Made by a program: the position numbers and the translations under genes
Source of the DNA: Anaeromassilibacillus senegalensis
GTDB taxonomy: Bacteria; Bacillota; Clostridia; Oscillospirales; Acutalibacteraceae
Direction of reading: 5' to 3'
Length of the DNA stretch: 64,000 nucleotides
Assembly: GCF_001261775.1 (NCBI RefSeq)
Contig: NZ_LN868536.1
Location: 186,001 to 250,000, forward strand
Notes under the pieces: generated by a model
The model's database searches: none
What the model was told of the DNA's origin: nothing
The model's input: only the letters and a program-made list of their open reading frames with translations
In this document: one piece after another, positions 43,382 through 52,700 of the stretch
Position numbering within the stretch: position 1 is the first letter of the stretch
Layout: every line of letters begins with the position of its first letter

Positions 43382-44854
43382 TTATGGATTCACGTCAAAC
43401 TGCTTCAGCTTTTCCCGGATGCGCTCGATGCTCCAGTCGACGGGATGGACCATGTCGGTGGATTCGATGGATTCGAGAAAGTCCCAGATAGCATAGGAAA
43501 CGCTTTGTTCGTTCAGCAGGAACAGCATGGCGCCATGTTTCGTATGGTTGTATGTAAAAATCAAATTGGATTCATCAAACGCCGTAATTTCCAGATCAGT
43601 GGAAAAGCGGAATTTGGATGGATTGACGATGTGTGGGATATACTTGCCGCTTTCCGCCATTTGTAAGATATTTTCCAGCATTTCACGCCGGATCCTGGGC
43701 GGGAAAGCAAAAGAAAACTGTGCGGGTACCTCATGCAGGCTTCCGGTGGAGAGAAAGTCGTCTAACCCCTGTTCTGTGAAGTAGCAGATAACCTTGGCGT
43801 TGTTGGCGAGGCAGGCCTCCGCCTGTTTGGCGCGTGCGGCAAAATATTGGCGGATTTCTTCAAAGCCGGGGGCCTCCGGCTTTATGATGCGAAGCAGCAG
43901 CTGTTCATTGTAAAACATTGCCATGCACGGCTGATTTTGCAGGGTGTAATGGGCTGGACACGGCGCATTCTGGCTTTTTTCGCTGCACATAAATGCGGAC
44001 AGAAATTCCAAAGGGGAATTGGAACGCGCCACGGCGCTGTGGCAATTTTGCAGCAACCGGTCAAACGTAAGGTTATAAAACGTGATCGCATCCGGGTCGA
44101 ACAGGATCAGCGCCGATTCATCGTCATAGGAAGTGAGCATAACGGCGTCGCGCGTCAATAAAAGGTTGGGCGAAATCGTCGTGCTGTTGATATGTGAGGA
44201 AATTGTATCGTAGTAAAAATAAGGCTGATAACAGCAGCCGCAAAAAATTAACGGAATAATTGCGTTGATGTAGTCCACGTTGAAGGTGTCGTCCTCCCGG
44301 TGCCGGGGTGTGCTGTTCAGGCAAAAAATATGCTCGATCTGCAATTCGGGGTGGCATCGGCCGGTAAGCAGCAGGTTTTCCATGGGAACGTTGCAATCCG
44401 GCTGGACGATGATGCGGATGCGTGGCGTTTCCCGTGCCAGCTCCGCGTCCAAAAGAGCCTTTCCGGCGGTGGTGATGTCGTTTTTGCCGTAGACTGCACA
44501 GACCGGTTTGTTCTTGTCCAGCTTGCTGCAGGGAATTTTAATCGCGGTTGTCTGCGGGGTGGTGCAGAGCGCCGCAACGTCCTCCAGCATTTCTTTGATG
44601 TGCCGCCGGCGATAGTAGACGGCTTCCCCAATTTTAACGATGTCATACTTGGTCAGCAGATCCCGCCCCTGCTCCACCGTCAGCATCAGCGCTTTGGAAA
44701 GCTGCTGCACGGTTTCCCGCTCCGCCGGAAAGCGGTTGCCCGCCAGAATTTTTTGCAGATAGCTGCGCTCAATGCCCGATGCTTTGGAGAGCACGGTGAT
44801 TTTGATCCCCGATTCAGCTACATATTCTTGCAATTTTTCTGAAAAAATGGACAT
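43382..44854 (-). CDS. HTH (Xre-type) regulator with large unknown C-terminal domain
   Basis: 490 residues from ATG 44854, with AAAGGTG upstream; a GTG at 44860 in the same frame is an alternative. Residues about 8-65 are a helix-turn-helix of the Xre type (ITVLSKASGIERSYLQKILAGNRFP). The remaining 420 residues match no family I recognise. They contain several CxxC-like and aromatic-rich stretches (CGCCYQPYFYYD) and no membrane segment. Architecture suggests a sensor joined to a DNA-binding domain. It is divergent from the coiled-coil gene at 45010 and may control it. Confidence 0.82.
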   Translation of the reverse strand: MSIFSEKLQEYVAESGIKITVLSKASGIERSYLQKILAGNRFPAERETVQQLSKALMLTVEQGRDLLTKYDIVKIGEAVYYRRRHIKEMLEDVAALCTTPQTTAIKIPCSKLDKNKPVCAVYGKNDITTAGKALLDAELARETPRIRIIVQPDCNVPMENLLLTGRCHPELQIEHIFCLNSTPRHREDDTFNVDYINAIIPLIFCGCCYQPYFYYDTISSHINSTTISPNLLLTRDAVMLTSYDDESALILFDPDAITFYNLTFDRLLQNCHSAVARSNSPLEFLSAFMCSEKSQNAPCPAHYTLQNQPCMAMFYNEQLLLRIIKPEAPGFEEIRQYFAARAKQAEACLANNAKVICYFTEQGLDDFLSTGSLHEVPAQFSFAFPPRIRREMLENILQMAESGKYIPHIVNPSKFRFSTDLEITAFDESNLIFTYNHTKHGAMLFLLNEQSVSYAIWDFLESIESTDMVHPVDWSIERIREKLKQFDVNP

Positions 44855-44950
44855 ATCCACTCACACCTTTGTTGATTTATACTTTATTATAGCATAATAA
44901 TTACCAATTTGGAATATCGTTGCAGTAAAAATATAATTGGGGAAGAAAAA

Positions 44951-44980
44951 TTTGCAAAGCGGCGGACAAGCCAGTATAAT
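44951..44980 (+). promoter_or_regulatory. Promoter for the coiled-coil gene
   Basis: TTGCAA (44951-44956), 18 bases, TATAAT (44975-44980), 30 bases before the ATG at 45010. Confidence 0.6.
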
Positions 44981-45009
44981 AAAAAAGATAATAACAAGGA
45001 GGGAACGGT

Positions 45010-45750
45010 ATGACGGAAACTTCGCTGTTACAGGCGATTGAATCGATGATAGACCGGAAGCTGGAGCCGATCCGGGAGGATTTGTCCCGCGTCAAACAGG
45101 ACCTTTCCGGAACGCGGCAGGACATGCTGGTGATCCGGCGGGATATTTCTGCAAACGCGCAGGGCCTGACGGGAATGAAACAGGACCTGGCGGAGGTCAA
45201 ACAGGGACTTGCCGCAGCCAAACAGGAAATGAACGGCTTAAAGCAGGGAATTGCGGAACATAAGCAGAAGCTGACAGGGCTGGAGCAGGATTTCTCCGGC
45301 GTCAAGCAGGCGCTGGCAGCACTGCGCCAGGCGGCGATCGATCAAAAGCAGGAAATCGGCGGCATCGGGCAGGATACGACGGGTATTAAGCAGGGTGTTG
45401 CCGGGGTTAAGCAGGAGATCGCGGGCATCCGGCAGGAGCAGGTTACAGCAAAGCAGGCCCTGGCAAACCTCGACCAGAATCTGGCGGCGGTGGTGCAGGA
45501 AATCACTGTGGTACGGCAGGATATGGCGAAGGAACGCAAGGCGATCGAGCTGTTGGCGCAAAAGGCTGTGCAGGCGGAAGTTACGCTGGAGAACCTTACC
45601 AATCCGAGGCTGCAAGACGTTTTGGAGGGGCAGAAGGCGATGCGTGACCGCATGGAAGCCCTGAGCGTGCTGGACGACAAATTGGAAAAAATACAGGTTA
45701 CGGTAAACGTGCTCAAGGCGATCAAAATCAACCCGCAGTATATGGGATAG
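45010..45750 (+). CDS. Coiled-coil protein with KQDL/KQGL-type repeats
   Basis: 246 residues, ATG 45010 after AAGGAGGG. From about residue 15 to 200 it consists of degenerate 7-residue units with KQ or RQ at a fixed place (VKQDL, TRQDM, MKQDL, VKQGL, AKQEM, LKQGI). This is a long amphipathic coiled coil. No signal peptide, membrane segment or catalytic motif. Function unknown; a structural or scaffold role is the plain guess. Divergent neighbour is the HTH regulator. Confidence 0.82.
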   Translation: MTETSLLQAIESMIDRKLEPIREDLSRVKQDLSGTRQDMLVIRRDISANAQGLTGMKQDLAEVKQGLAAAKQEMNGLKQGIAEHKQKLTGLEQDFSGVKQALAALRQAAIDQKQEIGGIGQDTTGIKQGVAGVKQEIAGIRQEQVTAKQALANLDQNLAAVVQEITVVRQDMAKERKAIELLAQKAVQAEVTLENLTNPRLQDVLEGQKAMRDRMEALSVLDDKLEKIQVTVNVLKAIKINPQYMG

Positions 45751-45838
45751 AAGCAAAAAACTTTTTTACGGTCGACAGCGTTCGGACCCTTTCTTTCTTT
45801 CCGTATGGTAAAATAGCGGAGCAAAGAAGGGGAGAGCC

Positions 45839-46042
45839 ATGCACTATGAAATCTGCTCTGCGTACTGTTCCAACGCGGAGCAAAAGCAGTATCTTACATA
45901 CGGGATCCAGGCGGACGGCTGCCGCATCGACGATATCTCCACCTGCCGGCAAACGGTTCAGCGGCTGGAAAGCCTTTTGAACCGGAACCAGGTCCTGCCG
46001 GAGCACCTGTGGGATATCGTGGATGACTTTTTAGCAGAATAA
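45839..46042 (+). CDS. Small protein, 67 residues, paralogue of 49192-49395
   Basis: ATG 45839 after AAGGGGAG. The start MHYEI, the centre YGIQADGCRIDDIS and the end VDDFLAE match the same-length protein at 49192-49395. It looks like the small DUF6514-type family of Clostridia, from memory only. Cytosolic, acidic, no known function. Not in an obvious operon. Confidence 0.75.
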   Translation: MHYEICSAYCSNAEQKQYLTYGIQADGCRIDDISTCRQTVQRLESLLNRNQVLPEHLWDIVDDFLAE

Positions 46043-46483
46043 GCACGGAACGGCGGGGGCGCGTTGTGTCCACTTCCTGGGGGCGGTGGGAGCCCCTCGC
46101 TTCGCCACGGCGGCTTGGTGGCAGGCGTGGGGGGGGGGTGGGTGGGGGGCGGGAGGTGGGTGGGGGGTGGGGGTTAGGTTCTTTTGTAATGAAAAGAGGG
46201 AGATAAAAAAAAGATACAGAAAGGGGGGGGGGGGGGGGGCCCCTTTTATCAGAAGTGGGGGGGGACGGGCGCCCCCGCCTCTTTGCGGCAGTACGGGCAG
46301 AAGAAACGTTTATGGGAGAAAAATATTGGGCATGTTGTGCGCATAAGTTCTAGATTGGATTAAAATGTAAGGCAATCTTGTTTATAATGTGAATAGTTTT
46401 TGCCGGTGAAGGTGCAGCCTTGCCGGTTCAGGAGACGGCGCCGATTCAGAGGACGCCGGGAGGGAATTTGAAGGAGGAAACGA
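46043..46483. other. G-rich low-complexity stretch with a 17-G run, and leader of the 46484 gene
   Basis: 46127-46175 is almost only G with a few T, A and C. 46223-46239 is 17 consecutive G followed by CCCC, and another G-run lies at 46256-46264. No gene is credible here. Possible natural G-quadruplex DNA, or an assembly or base-calling artefact. From 46399 the leader folds into hairpins (GCCGG..AAGG/CCTT..CCGG and GGCG..CGCC) before AAGGAGG. Confidence 0.6.
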
Positions 46484-48016
46484 ATGATGTCCCAAAAAAA
46501 TGCGCGGGCGGGAACCGCTCTGATTCTTTTGCTTTTTTTATGCAGCTTGTTTGGCGTGCCAGCTGCCGCAGAGCAGCAGCTGGCACAGCGGCAGCCGATC
46601 CAGATTACATATTACTATGTTTCATCCTGTGAAAGCTGCGAAGACGACGAAATCTATATGGCCTCTATGGAGCAGCAATGGGAAGATGTCATTGACAAGG
46701 ACGAATACGAAATCCATATGAAGGACATCTACGACGACGGGGTGTTGGAAGAATTTACAGAACGAACCAAGGATATGGCGACGGATGATTTTACGCCTGC
46801 GCCACCGCTGATGGTCATCAATGACCACTATCTATTTGGGATCGACGATATTACGGAAAAGGCGCGCGCTGTCCTGGTGGAAGAAAAGGATAAATGGATT
46901 GACAGCGCGGAAAAACGGGTGGAGACCTTCCAGAACATCCCGCCGGATCAGTCATATTTCGTCTATTTTTATATGCCTTCCTGTGACAGCTGCGAAAAGG
47001 TGCAATCCTATTTGACCCACATGGACAAGTCCTTTGTCGTTGAGCAGGGACAGACGTCCAAGCTGCAGATCAATTATATGAATATGGGGGACTTGGACAA
47101 TGTGCCGCTGGCGCAGTGGTTCTTTGAAAAATACGAGGTGCCGGAGGGCCGCCGGAAGGCTCCGATTGTATTTTATCAAAACGGCTATTTTCAGGGATAC
47201 GAGGAGATTGTCTCCGGCATGCCGAACGCCATTATAAATGGAGACGCCATGCATTGGGAGAACATTGACTATCGACCGGCGTCCTCCGGAAGCTTTGATT
47301 GGAAAGACTGGCTCTTCCTGATTTTTACCGGTTTTGTCAGCGGATTCAGCCCCTGTGGGATATCGATCCTGCTGCTGCTGTTCTCCCTGCTGTTGACCAA
47401 GCAGGCGGACGTGTTAAAACTGGGCGTTACGTTCATTCTAGCGAAGACGCTGACCTTTTTCCTGTTGGGGACCGTGTTGTACTCCGTCTTTGAGCAGATC
47501 GGCGCGATACTGGCTCCGGTGGGGAAAGCGTTGCAGCTCCTCATTGCCGTGCTGGCGCTGGTGTTTGCCGCGCTGAATTTTTTCGATTACTTTATGGCAA
47601 AGCGGAGCGAATACGGCAAAATCCGTTTCCAGCTGCCCAAACGGCTTCGCTCGTTCCAGCAGAACTATATGCAAAAGGCGATGAACAGCGGCGGCAAATA
47701 CCTGGTGGGAACGGTATTTATAACAGGGATCGTCGTTTCCGTAGGCGAGTTTCTCTGTACCGGTCAGCTGTATCTGGCATCCATCCTGTACATGATGCAG
47801 CGCCAGACGGCGTGGGATTTGCAGGTGGTGCTTCTGTTCCTGCTGTACCTGCTGGCGATGGACCTGCCCTTGCTTTTGCTGACGATTCTGGCAAAGAGGG
47901 GATCCCAGGTGCTCAAACTTTCGGAATTGACGCGCGGGAAGCTCCCGTGGATCAAGCTGCTGTACGGATTGCTGTTCCTGGTGTTCGCCGTGCTGCTGTT
48001 CCTGTTCCTCTTGTGA
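46484..48016 (+). CDS. DsbD/CcdA-like membrane thiol protein with two thioredoxin-fold domains
   Basis: 510 residues, ATG 46484 (or 46487) after GAAGGAGG. Signal peptide to about 30. Two thioredoxin- or glutaredoxin-like domains follow, each with a CxxC site (SCESCED at about 47-50, SCDSCEK at about 167-170). From about 270 come six or more membrane segments with Cys in GFSPCGISI and VGEFLCTGQ, the pair that carries electrons across the membrane in CcdA/DsbD proteins. Predicted role: passing reducing power from the cytosol to extracellular thiols. The order (thioredoxin domains first, membrane part last) is unlike classical DsbD. The 109-residue gene begins 6 bases after the stop. Confidence 0.85.
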   Translation: MMSQKNARAGTALILLLFLCSLFGVPAAAEQQLAQRQPIQITYYYVSSCESCEDDEIYMASMEQQWEDVIDKDEYEIHMKDIYDDGVLEEFTERTKDMATDDFTPAPPLMVINDHYLFGIDDITEKARAVLVEEKDKWIDSAEKRVETFQNIPPDQSYFVYFYMPSCDSCEKVQSYLTHMDKSFVVEQGQTSKLQINYMNMGDLDNVPLAQWFFEKYEVPEGRRKAPIVFYQNGYFQGYEEIVSGMPNAIINGDAMHWENIDYRPASSGSFDWKDWLFLIFTGFVSGFSPCGISILLLLFSLLLTKQADVLKLGVTFILAKTLTFFLLGTVLYSVFEQIGAILAPVGKALQLLIAVLALVFAALNFFDYFMAKRSEYGKIRFQLPKRLRSFQQNYMQKAMNSGGKYLVGTVFITGIVVSVGEFLCTGQLYLASILYMMQRQTAWDLQVVLLFLLYLLAMDLPLLLLTILAKRGSQVLKLSELTRGKLPWIKLLYGLLFLVFAVLLFLFLL

Positions 48017-48022
48017 TTCGAT

Positions 48023-48352
48023 ATGTTTAAAAGAAGACAAAAACCAGCGAAGCCTGTGGACTCCTTTGGCTTTGCCTTATATGACGAACAAAAAAATCTG
48101 CTGGGCCGGTACGAGGCGGCGTCCCTGCCATTGCGCCGGGAAGCGGTGATTGCAAAAAGCATCGAGTTCTTTCAGGACCCCAACCCGTGCCTGATCCACG
48201 AAGGTGCGGTCAAGGTCAGAATGCTGAGCGAGCTGGAAGCGTTTTTAAAGGGGCGGGAAGAGCCGGTTCCTCTGGAACAGCTGCCGGATGCTTTGCGCGC
48301 TTATTTGGAGACGGACTGTGCTTCCATACAATATGTATCTCAATGCCGTTGA
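48023..48352 (+). CDS. Hypothetical protein, 109 residues, in operon with the DsbD-like gene
   Basis: ATG 48023 lies 6 bases after the preceding stop, without a clear ribosome site, so it probably depends on coupled translation. Basic N-terminus (MFKRRQKPAKP), otherwise soluble; contains FGFALYDEQKNLLGRYEAASLP. I do not recognise a family. The transcript ends at the 48368 terminator. Confidence 0.7.
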   Translation: MFKRRQKPAKPVDSFGFALYDEQKNLLGRYEAASLPLRREAVIAKSIEFFQDPNPCLIHEGAVKVRMLSELEAFLKGREEPVPLEQLPDALRAYLETDCASIQYVSQCR

Positions 48353-48367
48353 TCCAGCATGTCGTTA

Positions 48368-48413
48368 CCCGTATGGTGGTCCTTTTAAAGGACGCCATAC
48401 GGGCCTTTTGTTT
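48368..48413 (+). terminator. Terminator after the 48023 gene
   Basis: CCCGTATGGTGGTCC / GGACGCCATACGGG with loop TTTTAAA, followed by CCTTTTGTTT. Confidence 0.8.
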
Positions 48414-48525
48414 CCTTATGTACTGTTTGTGCGAAAAAACCTTTTAAAACTTTCCTCCTGGTGGCAAAAAAAGGTGCGATCTTCCCGGTAGGTTGAGGCA
48501 AAACCTTTTGAATGGAGGGAATCAT

Positions 48526-48891
48526 ATGATTTTCGTTAAAAGCTGGACGGTCGACGTTCCGGAAGAGGAAACGCTGCTCGGCTATGTGGGGGAGAACAGT
48601 GTGCGCACCGTCGTCTTTCAGATGGATTCCGCAGCTTACAGCGAGTGGGAATTCTACCTGGATATGGAACTGGAGGAACAAAAGAACACCGTCCTTCTGG
48701 ACAAAGAGATAGAAGGGGACGCGCTGTTGCTGCGTTTTGCCGTGTGCGGGGAGCTTCTGCACACAGCAGGGCATATGAACGCCCAACTTCGCGCTTTGGC
48801 ACAGGATGGGCGCATCAAGCTCAGCAGTTTGTTTGGCTTTGAGGTGGGAAAGTCCATCCATCCTGTGGCGGCGGTTCCCGCCGCTTTGTAA
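48526..48891 (+). CDS. Hypothetical protein, 121 residues
   Basis: ATG 48526 (MIFVKSWTVDVP) follows GGAGGGAATCAT. The predicted protein is mostly beta strands: VVFQMDSAAYSEWEFYLDMEL, then LLLRFAVCGELL and IKLSSLFGFEVG. This is loosely like the N-terminal domain of phage baseplate/upper-shaft proteins, but no other phage gene is near and the likeness is weak. Function unknown. Confidence 0.65.
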   Translation: MIFVKSWTVDVPEEETLLGYVGENSVRTVVFQMDSAAYSEWEFYLDMELEEQKNTVLLDKEIEGDALLLRFAVCGELLHTAGHMNAQLRALAQDGRIKLSSLFGFEVGKSIHPVAAVPAAL

Positions 48892-49191
48892 ACAACCGCC
48901 TGTTCGGCTGAATTGGAATGAAGCGTGTATCCTGCGATGAAAGCGCGCTGTGTGTTGAACGGTGCATATCTGACGGAGCAGCGGAATGGCTGGATCAAGC
49001 TGTGAGGAAAAGTTTCAATGAAAACAAGGAAGAAATCATCACCGATCTTTCCTTGTTTTGGCTGCAAGTGACAAACATTTGGTTATGCATCCAAATACAG
49101 CCACACCAGCTTGGTAATTTTTCACAAAGCGCATTATGTGCTTTTCATTTCCCCGTACCTGTCTTATAATAGAAGCAAGGAGGGGAGAAAA
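48892..49191. other. Intergenic, no clear gene
   Basis: An 83-codon open frame at 48918-49169 lacks a ribosome site and has no recognisable content. TATAAT at 49165-49170 is the likely -10 for the 49192 gene. Confidence 0.5.
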
Positions 49192-49395
49192 ATGCATTAC
49201 GAACTCATTGAGGAAACAATCATCGATCCGGAGCTAGGGAATCGCCGTACATATGGTATTGCAGTTGTCCCCGGAAAGATCAGCGATATATCCAGTGATC
49301 GGGAGGCCATTGAACAACTAGTGGAATTGCTGAACGTGAGGCACATTCCTCTTGTGCACTTTAAGGAACTGGTTGAAGATTTCCTGGCAAGATGA
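49192..49395 (+). CDS. Small protein, 67 residues, paralogue of 45839-46042
   Basis: ATG 49192 after AAGGAGGGG. MHYELIEE at the start, RTYGIAVVPGKISDIS in the middle and VEDFLAR at the end parallel the protein at 45839-46042; both have 67 residues. Possibly the DUF6514 family, from memory. Ends before the strong terminator at 49441-49491. Confidence 0.78.
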   Translation: MHYELIEETIIDPELGNRRTYGIAVVPGKISDISSDREAIEQLVELLNVRHIPLVHFKELVEDFLAR

Positions 49396-49440
49396 AAGAA
49401 CCCCAAAATTGTGGGTAGTACTCTGAAAAACGGACGGTGA

Positions 49441-49491
49441 AAAAGGACCTCCTGTTGTAGTTTTTATACTGCAACAGGAGGTCCTTTTTTG
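49441..49491. terminator. Strong bidirectional terminator
   Basis: AAAAAGGACCTCCTGTTG / CAACAGGAGGTCCTTTTT, an 18-bp stem flanked by A and T runs. It serves the 49192 gene and could stop transcription from the minus-strand gene at 49743. Confidence 0.85.
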
Positions 49492-49509
49492 ATTATCTGT
49501 TTTGTTGTG

Positions 49510-49680
49510 TTTCGATTGTGCGGACTTGCAGCACACACGCGGACACAAAGTATTGAACACATCCATGACGTTTTTCAGTGGCAGCCATCAGCCGATGGTT
49601 ACGGTATAGTGCTGTTGTGAACGTTCAGCGTCGTCCGCGGACACGAAGTATCTAACACACCTATGGTGCTTTTAGTAGAA
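49510..49680 (-). pseudogene. Degenerate remnants of tail-domain 3' ends
   Basis: On the minus strand 49628-49588 reads AERSQQHYTVTIG then stop, like the real gene end AQQHCTVTVI at 49743. The flanking plus-strand DNA AGTGGCAGCCATCAG (49577 on) matches AGTGACAGTAATTAG (49733 on), about 156 bases away. A second, weaker pair, GCGGACACAAAGTATTGAACACA and GCGGACACGAAGTATCTAACACA (49541 and 49637 on; sequences abbreviated in comparison), shows another partial copy. This looks like leftovers of earlier 3' ends. Confidence 0.45.
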
Positions 49681-49742
49681 GCTTCTTAAAGCATGGCACA
49701 TTTAAGCTCTATTCGCAAAAAGACGACTTTCAGTGACAGTAA

Positions 49743-52700
49743 TTAGATAACTGTAACCGTGCAGTGCTGCTGTGCGTTCTGGCCTTTCAGTGTGGTGTAT
49801 ACGCCAGTGCTCTGGCCCGGCGCGCCGGTTGCCCATACCCTGTAATAATAGTCGCTGCCGATTCGCGCGACGAATTGCGTTTTCAAAACATCGCCGTTGC
49901 CAACAGTAAAGCTCGGTACAAGGGCGTCACCATTGATTACGGTCATCTTAAAGCAATATGCGCTGCCTCTCTTGAGGGGAAAGTTTACGGTTGTGTCGGA
50001 CTGTACGCTTGCCCGCGCCGCGTTTACAGCGGCGATTCCGGCCTTTCCGTATGTGTTATCCGCAGCCGGGGTCGGTCTGCTGCTACGGGTGGAGGGCTTT
50101 GGAGCAGGCGCGGCCTTCACCAGATGGTCATAACAATCTTCCGCCTGGATAAACACCGCATTGACTTCTTCCTGTGCGGGGGCTTCCATAGCGAGAATGT
50201 CTTTTACAAGGCTGATGGACGCTTTATACGCCGCATAGCTTGCGGGGGTATAGTCCGCCGGGTTTACGGTTTCAAACTTGGCGACCAGGTCTTTCAGCGC
50301 TTCTGCGTCCGGAATCTGACGCAGTGCCATGATCGTTTTGACCAGCGCTTCCGCCGCGTTGTCCACCTGTTTCTGGGTCGCACCCTTGTCGTCCACGACG
50401 GCCCGCGCCGCTTCCAATGCCTGAGTAAAAGCGGCCTTGCTGTCGCCAGTATCCAGATAGTCATCCAAGTTGATCTGTTCCGCATAGGCAATGACGTTCT
50501 CCAGGCCGGACTTGTCGGATACGCGCACCAGGTTTTTCTCTGCGTTGTAGAGTTTGTCGTATGCCGCCTGGACATCGGCCATCAGGGCGTTTTCGTCGGA
50601 GATCACTTCTCTGGCGGCGTCCGCCGCCTCGGCCAGAGCGCTCCAGCTGGTGCTGGTATATTCTGCTTCCTCCAACAGGCCGACTGTGTCCAGAAGGTGA
50701 ATCAGTTCGGTCTTGTCGCCCTCCGCAAAACGCAGCATGTGGATGGTCTTTATCATCTTTGTCCACGCGTTGTCGATTTCTTCCTGTGTCGATTGCCGGT
50801 TGGTATTTACCGCCTGGGCATGTTCCAATGCCTTATTGAATGCACTTTTGACTGCCGGAACGGCTGTGTTGTATTCTTCGCCTTCTTTGAGCTCCTCTGC
50901 TATGCCAATAACGTTGCGCAGAACCAGCTTGTTTACAGTGGTGAAGGCAATGTCCAGCTTTGTGCTGGTCAGGCCCATCGTGCCTTCATAGGTAAAGGTG
51001 GAGTTGTTTTCCTTGTCGAATGCGATTTTCGCTGTCTCGTCTTTGCCGTTTACGGTGACCGCGGAGAACTCTCTGCCATCCACCGCCGGGGCAAAGCGCA
51101 GGGTAAAGGCGTCGCCTGTTTTCAAATCGGTTTTATAGACGCCGGTGATGTTTGCCAGACCAGTGTCGCCTTCCGCTTCCAGCCGCGCCAGCCTGGCGGG
51201 GAAGTTCACAGTAAGACTGCGGGAAACCGGCTCAGCGGAATCGGCCATTTCGATGTCGATTGTATGGCTTCCGGTCAGATCGGCGGGGATAAAAGCGGTA
51301 TCCTGCTCGATTCCGTCCAATTTAAAGGTGCGGATTGTACTGCCGGCTCCGGTGAGGTTGACGTCCAGCGTCATGTCGCGGTAGGGAATACCCGAAAGGG
51401 AAACGTCGCCCCAATCGGAACGCAGGTAAGGAGCAAATGCAATTCCGTCCGGACTAAACCGCATGCCGAACATACCCTCATAAACCATGCTCAGATAGCC
51501 GGTGGCGCTCCAGGCCTGATTGTCACAGGATCCCCATTTGCTGCCCGTTTGATAGCCACCGTCTGCTTCGCCGGTCACTGAATTATAAATTTCACGGATG
51601 TTGTCCGGATGTTCCAGGAAGAGCTTGGTCATGTTGTCAAACTCATTTGCAAATGCTTCAACAGAGCCTGTATACGCGGCGGATTTTGCATACAATGCGT
51701 TGATTTGCGGCCAGATCAAGTTGTTGTGCCGGCCCGGTTGATCTTCCGAAAATTCTGCAAAAGTCGGCCATACGGAGGGAAGGCCATACGGCTGGATATG
51801 CGCATTTTCTAAAATGGTTTCTGCTTTTGCATCGTCTGCAACACCGAAGAGAATTGCGAACGCCAGACCCGCGCCCTCCTGATAATCTTCCAGTGTTCCG
51901 GTGAGTTCGCCCATACCGTCCCCGTGCATAAAGTAGGCATAACGGTTTGATTCCGGGATCCACAAAAGATCGTTGATTTGTTTTTTCAGGTTGTCCGCTT
52001 TTTGACTGAAGCCATCGATGACATCCTGGCTTTTATCCAGCTCCTTGGCCATTGCCGCCGCCACCTGGTAAGCATTGTAGTATAGGCAGTTTGTACTCAG
52101 GCACATCAGTTCGCTGGTGCCCTCGTGATCCAGCACGAAAGAGGAGCCGGTATTGTCATTGTACGGCGCAGGGTACCCGGCGATGCCGTCATTGAAAAAG
52201 GAAGGTCCTTTAAATAGGCCGTAGGTGGAATTGAAATGCTCGTTTTGCATTTTTTGGAGGGTATTTGCCGTGGCGTCATAGGCAAGGGCTAAGAATTCGG
52301 CGTCACCGGTCGCGATGTATTGGTTCCATGCGGCGGTGGACCAAATAATCATATCCCACCATTGGCGGTTTCCCTGATCGATGATGGTGCCATAATCGGG
52401 GTCAGTTTTCACCAGCTTCTTCAGGGTGTTGAGCGCAACGTCGCGCTCGATCAGGCTGCCGGCACCCCACGAATTCAGCGAGCCGTCCCTGGTCCATGCA
52501 TCCAGCTTGTAGCCCGATCCTGCCTGAAAAAAGGGAGGATTTCCAACCGTATTGATCGCACTGATATTATAAAGCGCGTCATTGTAAATTTTTCCGTAGG
52601 TTTCCTGCTTATCCGGATTTTCAAAGCGTAAAACGGGAGACAGTACCTTATCCTGCGGGGGATTGCTGCCCCCACTTAGGTACAACTTAAACCAGTTAAG

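Noticed and set aside
48918..49169. An 83-codon frame between small genes
   Set aside because: No ribosome site and no recognisable content; runs into the promoter region of the 49192 gene.
49764..51581. A 605-codon plus-strand frame opposite the barrel glycosidase gene
   Set aside because: Opposes clear FIVAR and tail-domain coding on the minus strand.
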